From NCBI RefSeq assembly GCF_042680125.1, contig NZ_JBHTNY010000003.1: 64,000 nt of DNA. One strand, 5' to 3'. A program made the translations under genes and the position numbers. This document shows positions 51,881 to 60,869 of the stretch, one piece after another. Source of the stretch: Robinsoniella peoriensis (GTDB lineage: Bacteria > Bacillota > Clostridia > Lachnospirales > Lachnospiraceae). Each line of letters begins with the position of its first letter. Position 1 is the stretch's first letter. A model generated the notes under the pieces. The model searched no databases. It worked only from the letters and a program-made list of their open reading frames with translations, and had not been told where the DNA came from.

Positions 51881-53239
51881 TTAATGAAGATGTCTTACAT
51901 GCTCTTTAAAAACCCGTCCCCGCTCTTCATAATTGGGAAACATACCCCAGCTTGCACATGCCGGTGAAAGTAATACGGCATCGCCCGGATTGGCTTTTTT
52001 AGCACAGATATCAATAGCTTCTTCCAGTGAATCTGCCAGAATAATGTCATTGAAACCACATCGTTTTGCTGCATCTGCAATCTTCTCCCTAGTCTGCCCG
52101 ATTAATACCAGGTAACGGACTTTTCCATCAAAAGAATGTATCCACTCATCATAGGAAGAATTTTTATCATAGCCCCCCCCAATGAGTAATGTGGGGCGGT
52201 CCATAGCCTGAATTCCTTTCATTGCGGCATCCGGATTCGTACCTTTTGAATCATTATAATATGCCACACCGCGAACCTTAGTCACATACTCTATTCTATG
52301 TTCCACAGCCGTAAATCTTGTTATTACATAATGAATTTCTTCAAACGGCACTCCAAAAGCTATCGCCATTGCCACAGCTGCCATAACATTTTCATGATTA
52401 TGCCTTCCGGGAAGTTTTAACTCGCTGATCTGGCATACCGTGATTTTATTTGTACCATCATTGTATTCAATCGCTCCATCATTTATGTAAATACCCTTAT
52501 CTAGTGTACGCAGGCTGCTGAAAAATAATACCTTGCATTTTAGCGAACTGCCAAATTCTCTTAACAGCTCATCTTCATAATTCAGGACACAGGTATCTTC
52601 TTCTCCCTGATTTAAGGTAATACTCTCTTTTACCCGGATGTATTCCTCCATGGTATGATGCCGGTCCAGATGATCCGGTGTTATATTTAAAACAGCGCTC
52701 ACCTTTGGCCGGAAAGAATGTATGGTTTCCAGCTGAAAGCTGCTGATTTCCGCTACTGTTACCGCATCGGGAGTCATTTCCAGCGCAACCTGGGTATAGG
52801 GATTCCCTATATTTCCAACTACATACACTTCCTTAGCATGATACTTCATGATCTCTCCAAGCAGGCTGGTTGTAGTAGTCTTTCCATTGGTTCCCGTAAT
52901 TGCAAGCACACTTCCTTTGCTGTTAACATAGGCAAGTTCTACTTCACCCCAGACTGGAATCCCGTTTTCCCTCATTTTGTTCACAAGAGGAAGATCCGTA
53001 GGTACACCCGGACTTAAAACCGCCAGATCAAGGCTTGCCATAATATCTTCCGGCAGGTCTCCGATTATAATATCCGCATTGCTGCCCATTGGCAGTCTTT
53101 CACTTATTTCTGCTTTTGTAAGTTTTGTATTTCCATCATACAGGACTGGTTTCGCTTGTACTTTTTCCAATAATTCTACCGCACCTATACCGCTGATTCC
53201 GGTACCAAATACAAGAACTTTCTTGTCCTTTAATTCCAT
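51881..53239 (-). CDS. murD: UDP-N-acetylmuramoyl-L-alanine--D-glutamate ligase
   Basis: Adds D-glutamate to UDP-MurNAc-L-Ala with ATP. It has 452 residues. The N-terminal Rossmann domain is KVLVFGTGISGIGAVELL, the ATP P-loop LAITGTNGKTTTTSLLGE, and further motifs NITPDHLDRH and YNDSKGTNPDAAMKG. AGGAGG precedes the ATG. It lies between mraY and ftsW. Confidence 0.96.
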   Translation of the reverse strand: MELKDKKVLVFGTGISGIGAVELLEKVQAKPVLYDGNTKLTKAEISERLPMGSNADIIIGDLPEDIMASLDLAVLSPGVPTDLPLVNKMRENGIPVWGEVELAYVNSKGSVLAITGTNGKTTTTSLLGEIMKYHAKEVYVVGNIGNPYTQVALEMTPDAVTVAEISSFQLETIHSFRPKVSAVLNITPDHLDRHHTMEEYIRVKESITLNQGEEDTCVLNYEDELLREFGSSLKCKVLFFSSLRTLDKGIYINDGAIEYNDGTNKITVCQISELKLPGRHNHENVMAAVAMAIAFGVPFEEIHYVITRFTAVEHRIEYVTKVRGVAYYNDSKGTNPDAAMKGIQAMDRPTLLIGGGYDKNSSYDEWIHSFDGKVRYLVLIGQTREKIADAAKRCGFNDIILADSLEEAIDICAKKANPGDAVLLSPACASWGMFPNYEERGRVFKEHVRHLH

Positions 53240-53372
53240 TGTAATCCTCCTAACCGGTCATTTGATTTCTCAAACCGTATGTTCTTATCTCTATCATTAA
53301 TCTGCTTTTCATCTGTCTCTGTCCCCGGGTCAGTAATAAACCAGGGAATCCATATCTGCCAGCTGATTCACT

Positions 53373-54338
53373 TTAGGAAAGTATCAGAAGCCCTACCAGA
53401 CATAATAACGCTGTAACAACGGTAAATACAGCTACCACCTGGGTTTCCGACCATCCGCATAGCTCAAAATGGTGATGAATCGGAGCCATTTTGAAAAATC
53501 TCTTGCCGCCGGTCTTCTTAAAATAAGTAATCTGGATCATAACTGAGATTACCTCTACCAGGTAAACCAATCCTACAATGATAATAATCCATGGCATCCT
53601 AAGGGCATAGGCACAGCCTGCCACAAAACCTCCCAGAGCTAACGATCCGGTATCTCCCATAAATACCTTAGCCGGATGTGCATTAAACAATAAAAATCCC
53701 AGCAGCGCCCCTACAACGGCTGCTGTGATAGGTTGTATTCCGCCTTTATAAGCAATGGACACTACTGTAAAAAATACAGCGACCATCGTAGTAACTCCGG
53801 TAGCCAGACCATCCAGACCATCTGTAAAATTAACACCGTTTACCGTTCCAATTACCGCAATATACACAAGGGGTATTGTAATCAGCTTAAAATCAATATA
53901 AGTTCCTTTGTCAAAAGGATTCATAATCGTAAGGCCGGATGAATCTACAATAAGAATATATGCCAGGAAAATGGTTGTAATTACAATCTGCCCCAGCATC
54001 TTCTGCCATGGAAGTAATCCGTCTGACCGTCTTAATACGACTTTCAGGTAATCATCTAAAAATCCGATAATACCAAATCCAAGAGTCAAAAATAAGACCG
54101 GTATGATCTGCGGATAATCCTTCACAAAAAACAAAGAAGTTGCCAGTATGCTGATTAAAATAATCAACCCTCCCATAGTAGGAGTTCCCGCCTTTTTCAA
54201 ATGAGACTGGACGCCGTCTGTTCTCTCCGTCTGTCCCACTTTCAGCTTCCGTAAAAATGGAATTACAAAAGGACTAAGTGCTACACTGATGGCAAACGCC
54301 ACTAGTAATGGAATAATAACTTCAGTACCAATAATCAT
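53373..54338 (-). CDS. mraY: Phospho-N-acetylmuramoyl-pentapeptide transferase
   Basis: Makes lipid I in the membrane from UDP-MurNAc-pentapeptide and undecaprenyl phosphate. It has 321 residues and about ten helices. Motifs are KKAGTPTMGGLI, GFLDDYLKV, NFTDGLDGLATG and the histidine loop PIHHHFELCGWSE. GAGGTG precedes the ATG. It has its own promoter at 54386-54414, after the large palindrome. Confidence 0.97.
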   Translation of the reverse strand: MIIGTEVIIPLLVAFAISVALSPFVIPFLRKLKVGQTERTDGVQSHLKKAGTPTMGGLIILISILATSLFFVKDYPQIIPVLFLTLGFGIIGFLDDYLKVVLRRSDGLLPWQKMLGQIVITTIFLAYILIVDSSGLTIMNPFDKGTYIDFKLITIPLVYIAVIGTVNGVNFTDGLDGLATGVTTMVAVFFTVVSIAYKGGIQPITAAVVGALLGFLLFNAHPAKVFMGDTGSLALGGFVAGCAYALRMPWIIIIVGLVYLVEVISVMIQITYFKKTGGKRFFKMAPIHHHFELCGWSETQVVAVFTVVTALLCLVGLLILS

Positions 54339-54385
54339 AATACACCTCTTTAATTCTTTCGCTATTTGTAGACATACTATAGATT

Positions 54386-54488
54386 AGTATAAACTTTTTT
54401 TGGTTATTAATCAACCTTGAAATCTAAAAAACATGATAAACTGATCTGGTTATGAAAACATGAAATTGGTGTTTTGTTGATTAATAAC
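54386..54488 (-). promoter_or_regulatory. mraY promoter embedded in a 13-bp inverted repeat
   Basis: TTGATT, a 17-base spacer and TATACT (54386-54414) on the minus strand. The -35 lies inside the arm GTTATTAATCAAC (54403-54415), which is matched perfectly by GTTGATTAATAAC at 54476-54488, 60 bases away. The arms could be paired operator sites or the flank of the adjacent palindromic element. Confidence 0.5.
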
Positions 54489-54621
54489 GCTTTGTAAATT
54501 TTGGATAGTGTCCGGAAAGATGGGAAGCGGGGGACCTGCATGGACTCTGTCAGTTGCCTTTGCCGTCCATGCAGGTCCCCCGCTTCCCATCTTTCCGAGA
54601 TTCAGGTTGCCGTTACAAAGC
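54489..54621. repeat. Palindromic intergenic element, family A, copy 2
   Basis: A 133-bp element with terminal GCTTTGTAA/TTACAAAGC. A perfect 32-bp inverted repeat at 54514-54545 and 54565-54596 begins GGAAAGATGGGAAGCGGGGG. The loop is 19 bases. Its right side (CTTTCCGAGATTCAGGTTGC) is the complement of the left side of copy 1 at 4696, with nearly identical sequence. It stands 17 bases after the PBP stop, within the dcw cluster, where the RNA would form a very stable hairpin. Confidence 0.82.
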
Positions 54622-54638
54622 TATCAGGCCTATACAAA

Positions 54639-56393
54639 TCACTGCGTTTCTGTCTCCGTTTCCAACTGGGATTCATCTATTGGTATTTCCAGATAAGGCA
54701 GAATATTCGCAAAAATGTCTTTAATTACAGGAGCTGCTATGGTTCCGCCATAATAAACACCCTGTGGATTATGAATGACACAGAGTCCCAATATCTGGGG
54801 ATCATTTGCCGGTGCAAATCCCAGGAATGAAGAAATATATTTATTGGCACTTCTTGGAAGTGTCTCTGATGTAGCTGTTTTACCACCAATATGGTATCCT
54901 GCAATATAAGCATTTTTGCCTGAACCGCCATCGACTACCTGCTCCAATACATAGCGCATGGTTGCCGAAGTATCTTCTGACAGGATTCTGTCTCCCAGGG
55001 GATATTGCAGTTTCTTAATCAGCGTCCCTTCTTTATCCTTAACAGATACACCAAAATGCGGTGTAACCCGCCTGCCGCCGTTAATGATGGAACTTGCCGT
55101 TGTTGCAAGCTGCATCGGCGTAATCTGAAATGACTGCCCAAAAGAGATCGTGGCAAGTTCTACCTGCCCTACATTGTCCTTTTTATGCATGATGGTTGCT
55201 GCTTCACCGGGAAGATCAATACCGGTCTTGTTATTCAGGCCGAACTGATTGAAATATTTAAAATAATTGTCCACACCCAGCCGCAGCCCCACTTCAATAA
55301 ATACCGGGTTGCAGGAGTTCATGACTCCCTGTACAAAAGTTTCTCCTCCATGGCCCGCTACTTTATGGCAGCGTATTCTTCTGTCCTCCACAATTTTATA
55401 TCCGGGGCAGGAAAACTGATCCGTCAGAGAAACTACTCCTTCTTCCAGACCTGCCGCAGCAGTAATAATTTTAAATGTGGATCCCGGTTCATAGGTATCA
55501 TTAATGCATCCATTTCTCCACATCTGATTCAGGGCATCCTGTTTCTCTTTATCTGTCATCTGGGAGGAATCTACATTTAATGTAAACGGACTGTTCAGAT
55601 CAAATTCCGGAACATTAACCATAGCCACAATTTCTCCATTCCCGGGTCTCATAAGCAGTATGGATACACTGTCCGCACCTTTCTGTTCCATTACCTTCTT
55701 GGCTGCCTGCTCGACATACTGTTGTATATTGTTGTCAAGGCTGATATACAAATCATTTCCGTTAATAGGCTCCAGCCTGCTCTCTCCTGCTTCCGGCAGT
55801 TCCACTCCCCTGGCATCTGTCATCGTAAGAATTTTACCGGGGCTGCCCTTTAAGATATCCTCGTACTTTACTTCCAGACCGATTATCCCCTGATTGTCGC
55901 TCCCTGTAAATCCCAAAACCTTGGATGCCAGGGATCCAAATGGATAATAACGTTTAAAATCCTCATCTACCTTCACTCCGGCCAGATTATATTCCCGGAT
56001 CTTATCCCCAACCTCTTTTTCTACATTCGTCTTTACACGTTCAATGGAGCTTCTCTTCTCTACCCTTTTCCGTACCTCAGCCTCGGATAGCCCCAACTCC
56101 TTTACCAGCATGGCAATCACTTTATCCGGTTCTTTAATCTGACTGTGAATAACAGAAATTGTACAAACGGTTTTATTTGTTGCCAGGGCAGTTCCCGTAG
56201 CATCCATAATTTCTCCTCTGGCAGCCTTAATATCTCTTTCTCTTTCGTGAAGTTCCTCCGCTTTCTGGGCATAGTAATCCGATTTAAATATCATCAAATA
56301 AACAAGGCGTCCCACCAGGGCAGCTAATACCAAAAAGCACAGGGTAAATACTACAACAATCTTCTTCTTGTGATACGTTTTAATTTTGAGCAT
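54639..56393 (-). CDS. Class B penicillin-binding protein (FtsI/SpoVD type)
   Basis: A 584-residue transpeptidase with one N-terminal membrane helix (VVFTLCFLVLAALVGRLVYL). The dimerisation domain is followed by the transpeptidase motifs EPGSTFKIITAA (SxxK), VMNSCNPVF (SxN) and IGGKTATSETLP. The last is KTA where most PBPs have KTG. There is no C-terminal PASTA domain, so FtsI-like rather than full SpoVD. The ATG is only 4-6 bases after GGGGA, which lies inside a 17-bp hairpin (56398-56445). It follows the other PBP gene. Confidence 0.93.
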   Translation of the reverse strand: MLKIKTYHKKKIVVVFTLCFLVLAALVGRLVYLMIFKSDYYAQKAEELHERERDIKAARGEIMDATGTALATNKTVCTISVIHSQIKEPDKVIAMLVKELGLSEAEVRKRVEKRSSIERVKTNVEKEVGDKIREYNLAGVKVDEDFKRYYPFGSLASKVLGFTGSDNQGIIGLEVKYEDILKGSPGKILTMTDARGVELPEAGESRLEPINGNDLYISLDNNIQQYVEQAAKKVMEQKGADSVSILLMRPGNGEIVAMVNVPEFDLNSPFTLNVDSSQMTDKEKQDALNQMWRNGCINDTYEPGSTFKIITAAAGLEEGVVSLTDQFSCPGYKIVEDRRIRCHKVAGHGGETFVQGVMNSCNPVFIEVGLRLGVDNYFKYFNQFGLNNKTGIDLPGEAATIMHKKDNVGQVELATISFGQSFQITPMQLATTASSIINGGRRVTPHFGVSVKDKEGTLIKKLQYPLGDRILSEDTSATMRYVLEQVVDGGSGKNAYIAGYHIGGKTATSETLPRSANKYISSFLGFAPANDPQILGLCVIHNPQGVYYGGTIAAPVIKDIFANILPYLEIPIDESQLETETETQ

Positions 56394-56397
56394 AAAA

Positions 56398-56445
56398 ATC
56401 CCCGTAGAAGTAATTAGTATAATCTATTATTACTTCTACGGGGAT
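56398..56445 (-). promoter_or_regulatory. Hairpin that contains the ribosome site of the second PBP gene
   Basis: A perfect 17-bp stem (ATCCCCGTAGAAGTAAT and ATTACTTCTACGGGGAT) with a 14-base loop, followed on the minus strand by TTTT and the ATG at 56393. It looks like a terminator, but the only ribosome site (GGGGA) is buried in its 3' arm. Confidence 0.75.
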
Positions 56446-56451
56446 ATGTCT

Positions 56452-58584
56452 TTATTGTTCAAGCTGCAGATCTTCGTTGGTCACGCCATCGTCCCAGGGA
56501 TCTTCCTGAGGCTCTCCCGTGTCTTCCAAAGGTTCTACATAATTCTGATCCGGCACTCCGTTCTGAGCAGTACCATCTGCATTCTCGCCTGTAACGTCCG
56601 TTGTACCGTCCGTCGTGCCATCCGTAGTTCCATCTGATGTGCCGTCTGCATTTTCTCCTGTCTTCATACCCAGAGTACCACGTTCATCATCTGTAATCTC
56701 CTCCGTTGGATATATTCCCAAATAGGGAAGGATTTCTGATAAGATCTTTTTGGAAATCTCCATGGAATATCCGCCGATTTCCTGATCCTCTACGTTTGGT
56801 TCATCTACAACCGTATAAATAACCACCTGCGGATCATCAATAGGTACCGCCCCGATAAAGGATACGATATAACGATCCTCTCCACGCGGGAGAGTCTCCG
56901 CAGTACCTGTCTTACCACCGATACGGTAGCCGGGAATCTGCGCTTTCTGTCCGGTTCCTTCTTTTACAACGGCTTCCAGATATTCCTTTAATAAGGAAGA
57001 GTTCTTAGATGAAACCGGCTGGCTTAACAGCAGCGGATCAATATCTTTAGCAACTCCGCCCTTTGAATCCAGTACTTGTCTTACCATGTGAGGACGATAA
57101 TAGTTGCCGCCGTTTACAACGGTTGAAAACGCTGCAAATTCCTGAATCATAGAAGCGGTAAATCCCTGTCCAAATGAATTGGTTGCCAATTCAATTACAT
57201 GCATGTTATTACTGTTATATAAAATACCCGCATTTTCGTTTGGCAGATCAATTCCGGTTTTCTTACCAAAATTAAATAACTCCTGATATTTAACGAAAGC
57301 ATCCACTCCCATTTTATCAGCAATCTCCATCATACCCACATTGCAGGAATTCTTTACTACATCACTTAAGGTTTCGTCCTGATGTCCATTCCGGTTATCA
57401 CAATAAATCGGAGGTTCCGATCCATACTGCAGATAGCCATTACAATAGTAATGATCTGAATCATCTGCAAACCCGCCTTCTAAAGCAGATGCCACAACAA
57501 CCGGTTTATAAGTGGAACCCAGTTCAAATGCTCCTGAAATACAGAAATTACTCCAAAGTCCATTCAGCGCTGTTACATATTCCTCATCAGACATTGCTTC
57601 GATCTGCTTTTTAGTATACCATCCATCCAGATTTTCCGGATCATTTAAATCATAAGCCTGATTGGTAGCCATTGCCAGAATTTCTCCCGTATTGGGATCT
57701 CCTACAATAACACCGGTATTTTTACTTCCATGTCCTGCAAAATCTACCCATGGGCCATCTTTATACTTATCGTCAAATTCTTTGATATATTTTTCCACAA
57801 CCTGCTGGATATTTACATCAATGGTAGACACCAGGCTTTTACCATTGGTAGGTTCTACCGTGGTTCGCTGTAGCTCGGAATCTTCGTTCAGATATCCGAA
57901 TTCACGTCCGTCTACTCCTCTCAATACATCGTTGTAATAGGACTCCAGCCCAACGATACCCTCATTCAGATCATTGGAAAAACCAAGTACGTTACTCGCA
58001 AGGGTGTTAAAAGGATACTTACGTATAAAATCCTCTTCAAACCAGATACCCTGCACGTTTTCCAGTTCCAGCCGTCTTTCATCACTCAGCTTGCGGTCTT
58101 CGGATAAATCTGTGTAATCCTCGCATTTCTGTTTGTCTTCCATGGACACTTCTCTTTTAATAACCTGATACTGACTGTCCTTGGTTTCCTCTGAAGTAAT
58201 TATCTTACGCACTTCCGATTCATCCACACCCAGGGTTGCTACCAGGGCGCTTATGGTTGGTTCTATAAAATCCTCATCTGCATTGATTGCAAAGCAATCC
58301 AGAACCACATTATAGACCTTCTCACTTCTTGCCAGAATATTACCATTCCGGTCCAGAATCTCTCCCCTGCGAAATGGTATGGTTCGGCTGTCATACTGCT
58401 GCTGGGATAAAACTTTCCTGGCGTACTTATCACCGCTCTTAGCCGTAATATACGCAATCCGGACATTCAGCCCCACAAGCGCTAATAAAACTAATGCAAA
58501 TATAGCCATAAGCTTTATTTGCATTTTTTTGGTAAATATTTTTTTACTGTTTCGTTTTCTATCTCTATTTCTTTCTGATGCCAA
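56452..58584 (-). CDS. Class B penicillin-binding protein (PBP2b/FtsI type) with Asp-Gly-Thr-rich tail
   Basis: A 710-residue division transpeptidase. The basic N terminus (ASERNRDRKRNSKK) and one membrane helix (LMAIFALVLLALVGLNVRI) are followed by a PBP dimer domain and the motifs LGSTYKPVVVAS (SxxK), VKNSCNVGM (SxN) and IGGKTGTAETLPRG (KTG). The last 70 residues are low complexity, with TDGTTDGTTDGTTD and acidic runs. The start is TTG, with AGGTG 7-8 bases upstream; no in-frame ATG fits. It follows ftsL by 9 bases. Confidence 0.93.
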   Translation of the reverse strand: MASERNRDRKRNSKKIFTKKMQIKLMAIFALVLLALVGLNVRIAYITAKSGDKYARKVLSQQQYDSRTIPFRRGEILDRNGNILARSEKVYNVVLDCFAINADEDFIEPTISALVATLGVDESEVRKIITSEETKDSQYQVIKREVSMEDKQKCEDYTDLSEDRKLSDERRLELENVQGIWFEEDFIRKYPFNTLASNVLGFSNDLNEGIVGLESYYNDVLRGVDGREFGYLNEDSELQRTTVEPTNGKSLVSTIDVNIQQVVEKYIKEFDDKYKDGPWVDFAGHGSKNTGVIVGDPNTGEILAMATNQAYDLNDPENLDGWYTKKQIEAMSDEEYVTALNGLWSNFCISGAFELGSTYKPVVVASALEGGFADDSDHYYCNGYLQYGSEPPIYCDNRNGHQDETLSDVVKNSCNVGMMEIADKMGVDAFVKYQELFNFGKKTGIDLPNENAGILYNSNNMHVIELATNSFGQGFTASMIQEFAAFSTVVNGGNYYRPHMVRQVLDSKGGVAKDIDPLLLSQPVSSKNSSLLKEYLEAVVKEGTGQKAQIPGYRIGGKTGTAETLPRGEDRYIVSFIGAVPIDDPQVVIYTVVDEPNVEDQEIGGYSMEISKKILSEILPYLGIYPTEEITDDERGTLGMKTGENADGTSDGTTDGTTDGTTDVTGENADGTAQNGVPDQNYVEPLEDTGEPQEDPWDDGVTNEDLQLEQ

Positions 58585-58593
58585 TCATATCAC

Positions 58594-59121
58594 CTACTTA
58601 TTGGTTGGTACATCTTCGTATTGTCTTACATAGTCTCCATTCTGACTATTATAATTAATGATTTGTCCCTCCTGGGCATATACCATGCCGAGTTCATTAA
58701 TTGCAATATCTTTGATTTTTTCTAAATCAACAGATGCCATGGTTTCGTCGTATTTCGTATCATTCGCTAATTTCAAAGAACTGAGCTGGCTCTCAAGAAC
58801 TGTAACATTCTTCCGATGGGCTGTATTTGCTGCCTGTAACTGTAAATAGTTCACACATACAAAAAGGGTTGCTACTGCTGCCGCCGTTAAGAATATAACA
58901 TATGCAAAGTTCATTTGCAATGCTTTTTCCCGATTTTTTCTGGTTTTCTGACTAGTTGCCGGTCTTCTCTTCCGCCTCGGTTCCTGTCTTACAGGCCTGC
59001 TTTCCTGCCTGCGTGGAACTGCCTGCAACTCTCTTGCCGTATTGCCGTCAACGTATGCTCTTGTCTGATGCTGATTTCTTCTCGCGTAACCGTGTTCCGG
59101 TCTTCTGGCTGATCTTCCCAT
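58594..59121 (-). CDS. FtsL-like cell division protein
   Basis: A 175-residue bitopic protein. The long basic cytoplasmic N terminus (about 85 residues, RRPEHGYARRNQHQ) is followed by one transmembrane helix (MNFAYVIFLTAAAVATLFVC). A short extracellular coiled coil follows (NVTVLESQLSSLKLANDTKY) and ends AINELGMVYAQEGQI, the FtsL/DivIC-type tail. AAGGAGAAG precedes the ATG. Position between rsmH and the PBPs is the classic ftsL place. Confidence 0.85.
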   Translation of the reverse strand: MGRSARRPEHGYARRNQHQTRAYVDGNTARELQAVPRRQESRPVRQEPRRKRRPATSQKTRKNREKALQMNFAYVIFLTAAAVATLFVCVNYLQLQAANTAHRKNVTVLESQLSSLKLANDTKYDETMASVDLEKIKDIAINELGMVYAQEGQIINYNSQNGDYVRQYEDVPTNK

Positions 59122-59146
59122 TTAGCTTCTCCTTACCCCGCTGTCT

Positions 59147-59206
59147 TAGATCGTGTCTTAAAGTCATCGCACCTGTAAGGTACAATCATTTTCAAGACAT
59201 ACTCTA
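59147..59206. repeat. TTAGA-GTGTCTT inverted repeat (family C candidate)
   Basis: TAGATCGTGTCTTAAA and its near complement TTTCAAGACATACTCTA flank CATCGCACCTGTAAGGTACA. It sits in the 230-base gap between ftsL and rsmH. The TTAGA-GTGTCT ends resemble sequences at 42397 and 32563. Confidence 0.5.
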
Positions 59207-59351
59207 GCGTATTTTACAGTTAAACAAACTTAACCCTTTGAATAGCGCAAGCAGGCTTGTGCTAAATCAGCAGTGTGAAAGCGATGTTCTTTCACACTTG
59301 TATCATTCGTCTCACTCTTTGTTTATGAATACAGCCTGTATCAGATCCTGA

Positions 59352-60290
59352 TTACAGTCTGCGTTCAAATACACGTAGTTTCGAACTTTTTGCCCTCTTG
59401 TTCTCTTCAAGCTCCTGTTCGCCTGGTATTATTGGTTTTCTGGTTATTACTTTTCCTTTGGATTTTTTCCCACATACACAAATCGGAAATTCTCTAGGAC
59501 AGGTACATGGATCCTCATTCTTTTTGAAAATTGTCTTTACAATCCTGTCTTCTAATGAATGAAAGGTAATAATACAAATTCGCCCTTCATCATTCAGAAG
59601 TTCTATCATGTCATCCAGAGAATCCCGAAGTACCTCTAATTCTCTGTTTAATTCGATTCTTATGGCCTGGAATGTCTTTTTGGCCGGGTGTCCTCCTACT
59701 GCCCGGAATTTCATTGGAATTGCCGCTTTTATAACATTAATTAACTCCCCAGTTGTTTCTAATGCTTTTACATTTCGCGCACTTACAATATGTTTGGCAA
59801 TATTTTTTGCAAATTTGTCTTCCCCGTAATCACGAATAATACGATATAGATCGTGTTCGCTATACTCATTTACAATATCTTTGGCGGTCATGCTCTGACG
59901 CCTGTCCATTCTCATATCCAGTGGTGCGTCTTCTCTGTAAGTAAAGCCGCGGTCTGCCGTATCCAATTGGTAGGAGGAAACACCTAGATCCAAAATTATC
60001 CCATCAACTGATGTAATCTGTATGTTTGCCAGTTCCTTTTTCATATCGCAGTAATTACTGCGGATAATCGTTACTTTATCGTTAAACTCCCCTAAGCGCA
60101 GCCTTGCCGCTTCTATTGCGTCTTCATCCTGATCAATTCCAATCAGTCTGCCTTTGTCAGACAGCCGTTTACATATCTCATAAGCATGTCCGCCACCACC
60201 CAGAGTTCCATCGACATAAATGCCGTCAGGTTTTATGTTCAGAGCCTCAATCGTTTCCTCAAGAAGCACAGATTTGTGTTTGAATTCCAT
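59352..60290 (-). CDS. rsmH: 16S rRNA (cytosine-1402-N4)-methyltransferase
   Basis: Methylates C1402 of 16S rRNA with SAM (also called mraW). It has 312 residues. It starts MEFKHKSVLLEETIEAL and shows the SAM loop YVDGTLGGGGHAYEIC, LDLGVSSYQLD and DRGFTYREDAPLDMRMD. The last part has ICIITFHSLEDRIVK. GGGGAGGAC precedes the ATG. It follows mraZ by 15 bases. Confidence 0.97.
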   Translation of the reverse strand: MEFKHKSVLLEETIEALNIKPDGIYVDGTLGGGGHAYEICKRLSDKGRLIGIDQDEDAIEAARLRLGEFNDKVTIIRSNYCDMKKELANIQITSVDGIILDLGVSSYQLDTADRGFTYREDAPLDMRMDRRQSMTAKDIVNEYSEHDLYRIIRDYGEDKFAKNIAKHIVSARNVKALETTGELINVIKAAIPMKFRAVGGHPAKKTFQAIRIELNRELEVLRDSLDDMIELLNDEGRICIITFHSLEDRIVKTIFKKNEDPCTCPREFPICVCGKKSKGKVITRKPIIPGEQELEENKRAKSSKLRVFERRL

Positions 60291-60305
60291 ATTGTCCTCC
60301 CCAGG

Positions 60306-60737
60306 CTATATGCTTAAACCTAAATCTGTCATTTGTTCTGCAATGTCATCCATATCATCATAAGAATTATTCTCATTCCATTTCGACTTGCTCCAAATTT
60401 CAATTCTGTTTAACATTCCTGTCAGTACTACGTCCTTTTCCAGACCTGCAAATTCTCTTAACGTTCCCGGTAAAAGAATTCTCCCCTGCTTGTCCAGCTC
60501 GCATGGTGTCGCACCTGCTACAAAGAAACGTGCAAATTGTCTAGCGCTTTTGTTTGTAAGTGGTAAAGCCTTAAGTTTTTCTTCGAACGCCTGCCATTCA
60601 TTATTGGGAAAAACAAATAAGCATCCATCTAATCCCTTTGTAACAACAAATTCGTCACCCAGTTCATCTCTAAATCTGGAGGGGATAATCAGTCTGCCTT
60701 TGGTATCAACCGTATGATTGTATTCTCCCATAAACAT
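60306..60737 (-). CDS. mraZ: Transcriptional regulator MraZ
   Basis: A 143-residue DNA-binding repressor at the head of the dcw cluster, with two AbrB-like SpoVT repeats. The hallmarks are MGEYNHTVDTKGRLIIPSRF in the first repeat and CELDKQGRILLPGTLREFAG in the second. ATG 60737 (MFMGEY) is preferred, with AAGG 8 bases upstream. A row of GTGG boxes and a promoter lie just upstream, so autoregulation is very likely. Confidence 0.97.
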   Translation of the reverse strand: MFMGEYNHTVDTKGRLIIPSRFRDELGDEFVVTKGLDGCLFVFPNNEWQAFEEKLKALPLTNKSARQFARFFVAGATPCELDKQGRILLPGTLREFAGLEKDVVLTGMLNRIEIWSKSKWNENNSYDDMDDIAEQMTDLGLSI

Positions 60738-60813
60738 ATGACGCACCTTCTTTCGTGAAAATGCAAAACTTACGATCCTTCTTTTGCACTTTCAGTGAAA
60801 TGTGGTTCTGGTT

Positions 60814-60859
60814 ACCACTTAGTCCCCATTTGCTACCACCTTCCACCACTTTCTACCAC
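60814..60859 (-). promoter_or_regulatory. MraZ-box direct repeats
   Basis: On the minus strand GTGGT, GTGGT, GTGGT and ATGGG occur exactly 10 bases apart (60855, 60845, 60835, 60825), followed by a fifth GTGGT one base out of register (60814-60818). MraZ is known to bind direct TGGGN repeats with 5-base spacers upstream of mraZ; the spacing agrees. Confidence 0.82.
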
Positions 60860-60869
60860 TTGTATGTTT

